64,000 bases of DNA. Source: Oscillatoriophycideae cyanobacterium NC_groundwater_1537_Pr4_S-0.65um_50_18. GTDB lineage: Bacteria > Cyanobacteriota > Cyanobacteriia > Elainellales > Elainellaceae. The stretch spans positions 124,001 to 188,000 of the forward strand of contig JACQYI010000054.1 of the NCBI GenBank assembly GCA_016208305.1, given 5' to 3'. The position numbers were made by a program, and so were the translations under genes. Of the stretch, positions 51,513 through 59,210 are shown in pieces. Every line of letters begins with the position of its first letter. Positions within the stretch are counted from its first letter, which is position 1. A model generated the notes under the pieces. That model did not search any database and was not told the origin of the DNA. It worked only from the letters and a program-made list of their open reading frames with translations.

Positions 51513-52865
51513 ATGGCAGAGACTGACTCCGAACAAATGACGGGCGACGGCATTGCTCAATTGATTGCCACCTTGCGCCAGCAGGGTATCGAATATGTCC
51601 GCTTTGAGCTGCCTGATTTGCATGGTGTATCAAGGCTAAAAGTGGTGCCGATCGATAAGGTCGAAGGCTATGCCCGCAAAGGGCTAAACTTCTACGGTGG
51701 CACGTTGGCTTTAGATACGGCATCTAGCGTCGTTACGGGTTCTGGAATGCATGAGGAGCGCAAATACCGTGACCATATGCTGATTCCCGACTTAGAAACC
51801 TTAGCGCCTGTGCCGTGGCTCAAAAACACCGCTAAGCTGATCTGTGACGCTCAATGGGGAGTTGGAGATCCGCTCACGATGGCACCGCGTTACGTGCTTA
51901 AAACGCTGCTGCACAAAGCTGAGGCGATGGGATTTGATGTCATGATGGGGCACGAGTTTGAGTTTTACCTGCTAAAGGGTGACACTCAAGAGCCGCTCTT
52001 TGACGGGTTACATATTTTTAACCATATTCGGAATCAATATATTCCTGAGATTGATCAAATATTAGACTATCTCAGAGCCGCCGGAGTAGATGTAATTACG
52101 CACAACTGCGAATATGCGCCTTCGCAGTTTGAAATCAATTTTGGCCCTGCGATCGGCATAGCGGCAGCTGACAAAGCCTTTACGTTCAAGACGGCAGTTA
52201 AAGAGATTGCCCACCGTATGGGATACTTGGCCACGTTTATGTCCAAGCCCTTTTCCGATCGGGCGGGCTGCTGCTGCCACTTTCACATTAGCTTGATCGA
52301 TCGCCAGACCGGAAAAAATGCCTTCCTCGATCTCAACGATCCCGATGGCTTATCTCAAACGACAAAGTCTTTTATTCAGGGCATTCTGACCCATGCGCCT
52401 GCCATGATGCCTCTAATTGGGCCTACTCCTAACTGCTATCGTCGCCTCAAGCCCCACACCTTTGCTCCCTCTAATATTAGCTGGGGGATTGAGGATCGCT
52501 CAGCAATGGTGCGGGTCAAAGCGACTTACGATGAAGGAACTCATCTAGAGATGCGGGCGGCGTCGGGCTTGAGCAATCCTTATCTGAGTGCTGCTGCGAC
52601 CCTTGCGGCTGGGCTGCTGGGCATTGAGCATCAATATCAGCTACAGCCATCGGTTGAAGGGCCAAGCGAAGACAATCCCGACTTACCTAAGCTGCCATCT
52701 AACTTAGAAGCGGCGCTGGCAGGACTGGCGGAGGATATGGAAATGCGATCGCTCCTGGGAGAAGATTTTGTTCACTTGTTTACCACGGTGAAGCAATTTG
52801 AGTTAGCTCGGTTTCATGCCCATGTCACCGATTGGGAAACAAAAGAGTATATGGAAGTCTACTAA
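51513..52865 (+). CDS. Glutamine-synthetase-family gamma-glutamyl ligase
   Basis: A 450-residue ligase of the glutamine synthetase superfamily. Metal-binding residues are visible in GHEFEFYL, SQFEINFGPA and CHFHISL, and ATP/glutamate-binding Arg residues in EMRAASGLSNPY. The N-terminal region (FELPDLHGVSRLKVVPIDKV) fits the gamma-glutamylputrescine or GlnT-like branches. It differs clearly from the other family member at 30624. It follows the permease directly, which is the usual arrangement for amine-degradation ligases. Confidence 0.87.
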   Translation: MAETDSEQMTGDGIAQLIATLRQQGIEYVRFELPDLHGVSRLKVVPIDKVEGYARKGLNFYGGTLALDTASSVVTGSGMHEERKYRDHMLIPDLETLAPVPWLKNTAKLICDAQWGVGDPLTMAPRYVLKTLLHKAEAMGFDVMMGHEFEFYLLKGDTQEPLFDGLHIFNHIRNQYIPEIDQILDYLRAAGVDVITHNCEYAPSQFEINFGPAIGIAAADKAFTFKTAVKEIAHRMGYLATFMSKPFSDRAGCCCHFHISLIDRQTGKNAFLDLNDPDGLSQTTKSFIQGILTHAPAMMPLIGPTPNCYRRLKPHTFAPSNISWGIEDRSAMVRVKATYDEGTHLEMRAASGLSNPYLSAAATLAAGLLGIEHQYQLQPSVEGPSEDNPDLPKLPSNLEAALAGLAEDMEMRSLLGEDFVHLFTTVKQFELARFHAHVTDWETKEYMEVY

Positions 52866-52884
52866 CGATCGCAAATTTAATTCT

Positions 52885-52916
52885 AAGCCCCTCATTTCGC
52901 GCGAAATGAGGGGCTT
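52885..52916 (+). terminator. Strong hairpin after ligase gene
   Basis: AAGCCCCTCATTTCGC and GCGAAATGAGGGGCTT form a perfect 32 bp palindrome 20 bp after the ligase gene, with a T-rich tail (TTGGGTTTTGGGG). It is probably an intrinsic terminator. Confidence 0.65.
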
Positions 52917-52988
52917 TGGGTTTTGGGGCTTCTAATCATCCTTTGTGGAAATCTTCTCAGTGGTCTGGCTCAACTTTTCAAAGTTGAG

Positions 52989-53843
52989 TTAGTCAACCTG
53001 TGGGCTACCGTTGTCCCAACATGCGATCGTAAACCCCTGCGCCTCGGCCTGTTGCCTCACCTGTGCCTGTTCACCGTCAGCGACAAATAGCAGAATGCCA
53101 CCCCCATAGCCATCTCCGCGATTGAGGGCTTGAGCGATCGCCTCTAGGGGCTGCAAATGATAACCTTGCCAGCCGAAGTGCGGATAGGTATCACAAACCC
53201 AGGCCAGCGATCGCGCTGTTCCTTTTACCTCACCCGCCAGCACAAAGAAATGGCCCACATTCCAGTCGGTTGGCGGTTGGCTGGGCTGATCAGTCACTTC
53301 ACTCTTGTCAGAAGCAGCGCCAGAAAGATCGGTGCCAGAAAGATAGGCAATCGCCTTCCCCAGAGGCAAACTCGTTCCCCACAGCGGATCGGTACGCAGA
53401 TTGCAAAGCAGTATGGCATTCCAGTGCGGATAGCTTTCGCACAGCTCAAACAGATTCGTTAAGCGATCGGCTGTCCAGTTGGCTTGCAGCGGCACAAGGG
53501 CATACTTGTGATTTGAAAGCCTAGAGGCGGCAGCAATCAGCCCTTGGGCAGAAGTCCCGGCATCTTTAAGGTCAGTGGCTTCTGGCAAAGGCAGGCCGTA
53601 ATCTTGCCGAGAACTTGCGCCACGGGGTAGCCAGGTAAGCGGATCGCCCACGGGTAGAACTGAACCTGCGGCTTGGGCAACTTGTTCAGGCGTTGAAGGT
53701 CTGATGCCCATCGATCGCAGCAAAATAGCCACCCAATAAGGCCCACAAAGGTTGTCGGGCTGCTGTCCGGCAAGCTGATGTTCTAACGTAATGCGATCGA
53801 ACCCTGGCAATAGACGAATAGAGAAGTCTTGCGGTCTGTACAT
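52989..53843 (-). CDS. DUF6885-like protein with papain-like Cys/His/Asp pattern
   Basis: A 284-residue soluble protein. The N-terminal DNLCGPYWVAILLRSMG, later GHFFVLAGEV and VCDTYPHFGWQGYHLQP together look like the Cys, His and Asp of a papain/C39-like fold. I believe this is DUF6885, which is described mostly in actinobacteria, but am not certain. A peptidase or amidase role is possible. It is convergent with the ligase gene. Confidence 0.6.
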   Translation of the reverse strand: MYRPQDFSIRLLPGFDRITLEHQLAGQQPDNLCGPYWVAILLRSMGIRPSTPEQVAQAAGSVLPVGDPLTWLPRGASSRQDYGLPLPEATDLKDAGTSAQGLIAAASRLSNHKYALVPLQANWTADRLTNLFELCESYPHWNAILLCNLRTDPLWGTSLPLGKAIAYLSGTDLSGAASDKSEVTDQPSQPPTDWNVGHFFVLAGEVKGTARSLAWVCDTYPHFGWQGYHLQPLEAIAQALNRGDGYGGGILLFVADGEQAQVRQQAEAQGFTIACWDNGSPQVD

Positions 53844-54485
53844 TTCTTAATCTCCTGCTCTAAAAACTCTACTGCAAAAGAGAATAGGGGGGCTGATTTG
53901 AGCGATGAAATTTATTTTGGCTACACTCCGCACATCTGCCAAAATAAATTTCATCGCCAGATTAAGCAATGCTGAGAATCACTCTTTTGCGTAAAGGCTG
54001 TTTTGAAAGCGTGAATGACTGTGCGGAATGACTGTGCGGCGGCTGATTTTAGAGGTAGGCTGCGGGCACCTGTCTTTTGCCTCTCTTTCGCCCCTCTTTT
54101 TACAGCTACTGCCCAAGGGGTGGGGGCATTCCGGAAACTTCTCCTTTGAACTTGTTGTCATTTTCAGACTTGGTGGATGAAAAATTTAGTCTATGCTGTG
54201 TTTTTCGCCGCACAACAATCCAAAAGGCCAGGTTTTGAAAGATTGAGAAGACGTTGCAATCTGCTAAGTCTCAAAATATTTGGGCTTAGAATGGGTCTAG
54301 GTGAAAGGCAGTTCTAAAAATTCCCCGCTTCAGATCAAATGACCTCAAGGCTAGACATTGTTTTAAGCTTTGATGCTCTTATAAAGCACCAAAGCTCAAT
54401 TGAGGGAATTCTGGACTTATGCTCATGGGCTGCAATTAGAACTTTCTTCTCCAAGCCCATTAGTATACGACTTACTTAAAAATCA
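53844..54485. other. Intergenic region with perfect 20 bp inverted repeats
   Basis: About 640 bp between the DUF6885-like gene and the NfeD gene. It holds the 20 bp inverted repeats at 53902-53957, a short direct repeat (GAATGACTGTGCGG, twice near 54011-54040) and a small hairpin near 54366-54396 (AGCTTTG...CAAAGCT). No gene is seen. Confidence 0.5.
53902..53957. repeat. Perfect 20 bp inverted repeats
   Basis: GCGATGAAATTTATTTTGGC (53902-53921) and its exact reverse complement (53938-53957) are separated by 16 bases. Loop and arms show no T run, so it is not a standard terminator. It is like the other palindromes of the window in size. Confidence 0.75.
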
Positions 54486-54920
54486 GTGAATGACATGAGT
54501 ATTGCAGTTCTCTGGATGATTGCAGGGGTTGTCCTCTGCATCATGGAATTCATCATTCCTACCGCGTTTGTAGAACTGACGATGGGTGTGAGCGCGATCA
54601 TCGTAGCGCTTCTGACCCCAGTCATTCCCCACTTGGGGCTTCAGGTCGTTCTTTGGTTGGGGTTATCGGTGTTGCTCAATGTTTTGCTGCAACGTCTGCT
54701 GCCCAAAACAAAGTCTCGCATCATTGAAGACTCTAAGGAAGCCCAAACGCTCACAGAAATCTTGCCAGGGCAGACTGGGCGAGTGCTGTATGAGGGCAAC
54801 TCCTGGCAAGCCCGTTGTGAAGATGAGGAGATGGCGATCGCGCCTCAACAAAAAGTCTACGTTTTGCGACGGCAAGGCACAACGTTAATTGTTATGCCAG
54901 AACAGGCGCTGCGATTCTAA
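54486..54920 (+). CDS. NfeD-family short membrane protein
   Basis: A 144-residue protein with three hydrophobic segments in the first 75 residues and a C-terminal OB-fold-like domain (GQTGRVLYEGNSWQARCEDEEMAI), the short NfeD form without protease domain. It precedes the slipin gene, the standard NfeD/SPFH pair thought to organise membrane microdomains. Confidence 0.9.
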   Translation: MNDMSIAVLWMIAGVVLCIMEFIIPTAFVELTMGVSAIIVALLTPVIPHLGLQVVLWLGLSVLLNVLLQRLLPKTKSRIIEDSKEAQTLTEILPGQTGRVLYEGNSWQARCEDEEMAIAPQQKVYVLRRQGTTLIVMPEQALRF

Positions 54921-55010
54921 GCAAATTCATCAGCGCTTAAATTGCTCAACTTCAAATTCATAAGCATCTAGATTCATAGCATTATTCACTAGCATCGAGG
55001 AGATTTTTAG

Positions 55011-55961
55011 ATGGACGTTTTGTTTACGCTGATCTTGATGGCATTGGGCGGCGCAGGTGTGGCTGGCTCCGTCAAAATTGTCAACCAGGGGAACGAAGTT
55101 TTAGTCGAGCGGCTGGGCAGTTACAATCGCAAGCTTTCTCCCGGATTAAATTTCACAATGCCTTTTGTCGATCGCGTTGCCTACCAGGAAACCATCCGCG
55201 AAAAGGTGCTAGATATTCCGCCGCAGTCTTGCATCACGCGGGACAACGTGGCCATCACGGTAGATGCCATTATCTACTGGCGCATTGTCGATATGGAGCG
55301 GGCTTACTACAAAGTCCAGAACTTGCAATCGGCGATGACCAATCTGGTCATGACGCAGATTCGGGCTGAGATGGGCAGTTTGGAGCTAGACGAAACCTTT
55401 ACTGCTCGGTCTGAAATCAACGAAATTTTGCTGCGAGAGTTGGATACGGCCACCGATCCCTGGGGCGTTAAGGTGACACGGGTAGAATTGCGGGACATCG
55501 TTCCTTCTCAGGCTGTGCAGGAGTCGATGGAGCTACAAATGTCTGCCGAACGCCGCAAGCGGGCAGCAATTCTCACCTCTGAGGGCGAACGCGAGTCTGC
55601 GGTCAATAGCGCCAGAGGTAAGGCTGATGCTCAGGTGCTAGATGCCGAAGCCCGCCAAAAGTCTGTCATTATGCAAGCCGAAGCTGAGCAAAAGGCGCTG
55701 GTGCTGCGTGCTCAGGCCGAGCGGCAGCAGCAGGTTCTCAAGGCTCAGGCAACCGCAGAGGCGATTAAGATTGTCAATCAGGCGTTGAAGGAAGACCCCG
55801 ATGCACCTGCGGCTAGCAAAATTCTGCTTGCCCTCAGCTATTTGGATATGAGCACAGAAATTGGCAAGAGCGACAGCAGCAAGGTGATGTTTATGGACCC
55901 TCGCGGCATTCCAGCCACGATTCAAGGGATGCTGTCTATGGTGGAAGATGAGCGAAAATAG
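55011..55961 (+). CDS. SPFH-domain slipin (paraslipin/stomatin-like)
   Basis: A 316-residue protein with an N-terminal membrane segment and SPFH domain ([21 protein letters not shown], quoted only in part as [10 protein letters not shown], and [14 protein letters not shown]), a coiled coil (about 180-260, Ala/Glu/Gln-rich) and a C-terminal conserved tail. It forms oligomeric membrane assemblies. It starts 90 bp after NfeD, behind a good ribosome site (GAGGAG). Confidence 0.92.
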   Translation: MDVLFTLILMALGGAGVAGSVKIVNQGNEVLVERLGSYNRKLSPGLNFTMPFVDRVAYQETIREKVLDIPPQSCITRDNVAITVDAIIYWRIVDMERAYYKVQNLQSAMTNLVMTQIRAEMGSLELDETFTARSEINEILLRELDTATDPWGVKVTRVELRDIVPSQAVQESMELQMSAERRKRAAILTSEGERESAVNSARGKADAQVLDAEARQKSVIMQAEAEQKALVLRAQAERQQQVLKAQATAEAIKIVNQALKEDPDAPAASKILLALSYLDMSTEIGKSDSSKVMFMDPRGIPATIQGMLSMVEDERK

Positions 55962-56073
55962 GGGGATTAGGCTACCAAATGTGCGGGTTCTCTCCCTTAG
56001 GGCGGCTTGATCTTTCTCCTTTTCATAAGGTAGTCTAAGATAGAACAAGTGAACTAATGCAGGTTAGATCGCC

Positions 56074-56622
56074 ATGAGCTTCTTTCAACGCTTGCGAGAT
56101 GTGCTTGGAATTGACGAAGGCTATGAAGAGTACGAGGATGACCTAGAAGATCCGGAGCAAGCGTTGGATGAGCCAGAAGTCGGCGGTTCCGATCGCCGAT
56201 CGCGCCGATCGCCCAATGGCACTCTATCCGGTAATGTCATCGGCTTGCCGGGATTGGGGCAAATGGAGGTAGTGCTGATGCAGCCGCGATCGTTCCAAGA
56301 AATGCCCCAGGCTGTGACCGCCCTGCGCGAACGCAAATCGGTGATTCTTGATCTGACGCTGATGGATACCGAGCAGGCGCAGCGCAGTGCTGACTATGTT
56401 GCGGGGGGTGCCTATGCGATCGATGGGCATCAGCGGCATTTAGGCACCTGCGTATTTTTGTTTACTCCTAGCTTTGTCCAGATCAGCAGCTATTCTGGGG
56501 CTGAACCTGCCGCTCAGTCACCTGAATCAACTCAGGCTTTACCCACTCCCATTGCGTCTATTCTGAACCATGCCGATCTAAACCGGACAGCGATGAAAAC
56601 GGGCTTTAAGGCAGAGTTTTAG
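56074..56622 (+). CDS. sepF: Cell division protein SepF
   Basis: A 182-residue SepF. There is an N-terminal amphipathic region that binds membrane ([12 protein letters not shown]), an acidic linker and the SepF fold from about 60 to 145 ([26 protein letters not shown], given in part as [12 protein letters not shown]). It bundles FtsZ filaments at the septum in cyanobacteria. No other division gene lies in the window. Confidence 0.93.
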   Translation: MSFFQRLRDVLGIDEGYEEYEDDLEDPEQALDEPEVGGSDRRSRRSPNGTLSGNVIGLPGLGQMEVVLMQPRSFQEMPQAVTALRERKSVILDLTLMDTEQAQRSADYVAGGAYAIDGHQRHLGTCVFLFTPSFVQISSYSGAEPAAQSPESTQALPTPIASILNHADLNRTAMKTGFKAEF

Positions 56623-57065
56623 GGTTCACGATTTAGATGCCAATGGCAGGGGTTGAATTGATTGCAACTTCACCTATTCATTAATGATGGCGATCGCTAG
56701 AGGGTTTGCCCCTGATTGACAGACACAACTCCTGAAACCATAGTTCTTGCTTAGGTTGGGTTAGCATCAGCGTTACCCAACGGAATCCTGCTATTGTTGG
56801 GTTTCACGTTATTCACCCCAACCTACAGAAGAGACCTGTCAGTCAATCAAGGGTTTGCACTATCTCTCATTTCAGCGTTCAAATTTCTGCAATGAGACAA
56901 ATACTACATTTGTAGTATAAAATTGGAGAAATCTTCGATATTAGCTCCTGTTGACCTGAAAATGGCGCATTGTGCAGAACCCTGACTTTCCGGGGGGCTT
57001 TTTGCTGCGCGATCGCTCGGCTAGATTGCAGCATTTACCCATGTTTTAGGGGACATTCACCTTAC
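56623..57065. other. Intergenic region with an imperfect inverted-repeat element
   Basis: About 440 bp between sepF and the exporter gene. It contains the palindromic element near 56700-56866: outer imperfect inverted repeats CCCCTGATTGACAG and CTGTCAGTCAATCAAGGG, inner ones TAGGTTGGG and CCCAACCTA, and internal CCCAAC/GTTGGG words that recur in many cyanobacterial genomes. It may be a MITE-like element. Confidence 0.5.
56703..56866. repeat. Imperfect inverted-repeat element, MITE-like
   Basis: Outer repeats GGTTTGCCCCTGATTGACAG and CTGTCAGTCAATCAAGGGTT are imperfect inverses at both ends. Inner TAGGTTGGGTT and CCCCAACCTA face each other inside. The ~165 bp has no coding frame. Confidence 0.5.
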
Positions 57066-58895
57066 ATGCAACCTCAATCCTTAACGACGTTTCAGGCATT
57101 ACGGCGCAGTTTTTGGCTGGTGGTGCAAGCCGCGCCCTCAGAATTACGCAATTTGGCGCTGCTCAATTTATTTACTCGCACAGGGCCAGCCGCATCGCTG
57201 TTTTTAAGCAAGATTGTCATTGATGAAGCTTCACGGCTGATGGGACAAGGTGTAACCCAGGACGCGATCGCCCTGATTGTGTCGCAGCCCAAGCTGATGT
57301 GGAGTGTCATGGCAGCCCTCGTGCTCAACCTGGTTGTGGATGCGGTCGATTCGGTGAGCAGCGCTTTGTTTGCCTCTTTGCGCGATCGCGTGCAGGGGCA
57401 TGTGCAAGGTCAGGTGCTGCAAAAAGTGGCAACCTTTGACGACATTGCGCTGTTTGAAACACCAGAACTCCTGAACCTAGTGGAGTTAACCACCAAAGGG
57501 GTGCAGCGGCTACAGCGGCTCTCGATGATTATGGCCGCAACCCTGGTGGGTGTTTTTATGCTTATTCCATCGGTGCTGCTGTCTTGGTCAATCGCTTGGT
57601 GGGTGCCGCTGCTGCTGCTGATTTCCTCTGCGCCCTCGATCTTGGTGGAAATGAAGCACCACCGCAAAAGCTGGCGAACAGAGTCTACTCAAGCAGGTCT
57701 GACCCGCGAGATGGAGATTTATAACAAACTGCTGATTGGCGAGGCATATGCCAAAGAGATTCGTCTGTTTTCACTGCAATCTGTCCTGCTCGATCGCTGG
57801 CGAGGGCTGTTTCGCACCCTGTTTAATAAAATGCAGCAGATCCGCCGCGAAGGGGCAATTGCCGTGATGCTGTGGGCGCTGGTAGGCGGCATTGGGGCAG
57901 CTCTGCCCTATGTTTATGTGGTGCTGGGCGTGTTGCAGGGCAGCTATACCCTAGGAGACTTGGCGCTGTACACGGGCATTATTCTTCAGCTGCGTCAAAG
58001 CCTCTATATTTTGATTAGCAACACAGGCGAAATCTATGACGTAGCGCTGGCCACCAGCCCGATTTTTCAGCTTCTCGATTTGCAGCCAGAGTTACGTAGC
58101 GGCGATCGACCTATGCGAGTGACGGCTCAAGTGGCTCAGCCTGGGGTACAGCTTCAAGATCTCTCTTTCTCGTATCCCGGCAGTGACAAACGCATTTTGA
58201 ATCAGATCAATCTCACCATTCGCCCTGGAGAGATGGTGGCGCTAGTGGGCGAAAATGGCGCAGGCAAAACCACGTTAGCAAAGCTGCTCTGCCGCCTCTA
58301 TGACCCTACAGAGGGAAAAATTGCTTGGAACGGCCAGGATTTGCGATCGCTCTCATTAGAGGAACTTCGATCGCGAATTGGTGTGGTAATGCAGGACTAT
58401 GCTCACTTCCCAACAACGCTGAGGGAGAATGTTGGCTGGGGATTTTTGCCCAAGCTAGAGGAAGATGCCGCCCTGCATGCCGTACTGCAAGATGCAGGGA
58501 TTGACCAGATTGTGGCAGAACTCAGTCAGGGTCTAGAAACGCCCTTGGGCAAACAGCTTGAAGATGGGGTAGATCTCTCAGGCGGGCAGTGGCAGCGGGT
58601 GGCGATCGCTCGTTCTCTTCTGCGGCTGTCGCAGGTTGAGCTACTGGTATTTGATGAACCGACGGCGGCACTCGATCCTAAAAATGAACATGAAATCTAT
58701 CGGATCTTTCGGACGATCGCCCAAGGCCGAATGACGGTGGTTGTCAGCCATCGCCTTGCCTTAGCTAAGCTGGCCGATCGGGTGGTGGTGCTAGAGCATG
58801 GCAAGATCATTGAATCTGGCAATCATGAACAGCTCATGGCCAGCGGCGGACAATACCACACGATGTTCACCAGGCAGGCGAGTAGCTATCTTTAG
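57066..58895 (+). CDS. ABC transporter, permease-ATPase fusion (exporter type)
   Basis: A 609-residue half-transporter: N-terminal membrane domain with about six segments (to ~330) and C-terminal ATPase (about 355-600) with Walker A VGENGAGKTTLAK, signature DLSGGQWQRVAIARS, Walker B LLVFDEPTAALDP and the His switch VVVSHRLA. The ATG at 57066 (MQPQSLTTF) is chosen because the 32-codon upstream extension lies in a GC-rich non-coding stretch. It works as a homodimer. Substrate is unknown, and no peptidase domain or maturation genes are close, so bacteriocin export is not supported. Confidence 0.9.
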   Translation: MQPQSLTTFQALRRSFWLVVQAAPSELRNLALLNLFTRTGPAASLFLSKIVIDEASRLMGQGVTQDAIALIVSQPKLMWSVMAALVLNLVVDAVDSVSSALFASLRDRVQGHVQGQVLQKVATFDDIALFETPELLNLVELTTKGVQRLQRLSMIMAATLVGVFMLIPSVLLSWSIAWWVPLLLLISSAPSILVEMKHHRKSWRTESTQAGLTREMEIYNKLLIGEAYAKEIRLFSLQSVLLDRWRGLFRTLFNKMQQIRREGAIAVMLWALVGGIGAALPYVYVVLGVLQGSYTLGDLALYTGIILQLRQSLYILISNTGEIYDVALATSPIFQLLDLQPELRSGDRPMRVTAQVAQPGVQLQDLSFSYPGSDKRILNQINLTIRPGEMVALVGENGAGKTTLAKLLCRLYDPTEGKIAWNGQDLRSLSLEELRSRIGVVMQDYAHFPTTLRENVGWGFLPKLEEDAALHAVLQDAGIDQIVAELSQGLETPLGKQLEDGVDLSGGQWQRVAIARSLLRLSQVELLVFDEPTAALDPKNEHEIYRIFRTIAQGRMTVVVSHRLALAKLADRVVVLEHGKIIESGNHEQLMASGGQYHTMFTRQASSYL

Positions 58896-59210
58896 CTTTC
58901 ATCGCTTTACGCCATTAGGGTAGAAAAATATCTGTTGAATTTAAGGAACGGGAATTAAATACAGCGCTGCGCGCTTGGGTATGTTTAGATTTTTTGTTGT
59001 GTGCCGCGCGGAGCGCGGCACACAACAAAAAATCTGTGGCTTAAGCACTTAAAAATTGCTATGAGTGCGATGTTGGGGAGGGGCGGATTTTGCTGTCAAA
59101 TCCGTTGCAGGACGGCGATGGGTCTGCTAAATCCGCCCGTACCGTTTGCGGATGGATTCAATCCATAATCCTAAGCGCATAGCGCCTGTCCAAAAGGAAG
59201 CTGGGATAGG
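58896..59210. other. Intergenic region with 22 bp perfect palindrome
   Basis: This ~315 bp separates the convergent exporter and the LOV gene. It holds the palindrome at 58988-59034. I see nothing else. Confidence 0.5.
58988..59034. repeat. Perfect 22 bp palindrome with GGA loop
   Basis: GATTTTTTGTTGTGTGCCGCGC, then GGA, then the exact reverse complement. The T run leads the 5' arm and the A run ends the 3' arm, so it is a poor terminator for either flanking gene. The GCGC-GGA-GCGC centre echoes 1664-1686 and 23664-23694. Confidence 0.75.

Noticed and set aside
57066-58895. Bacteriocin/RiPP exporter
   Set aside because: No peptidase domain, no maturation enzymes and no precursor-like small ORF beside the ABC exporter.
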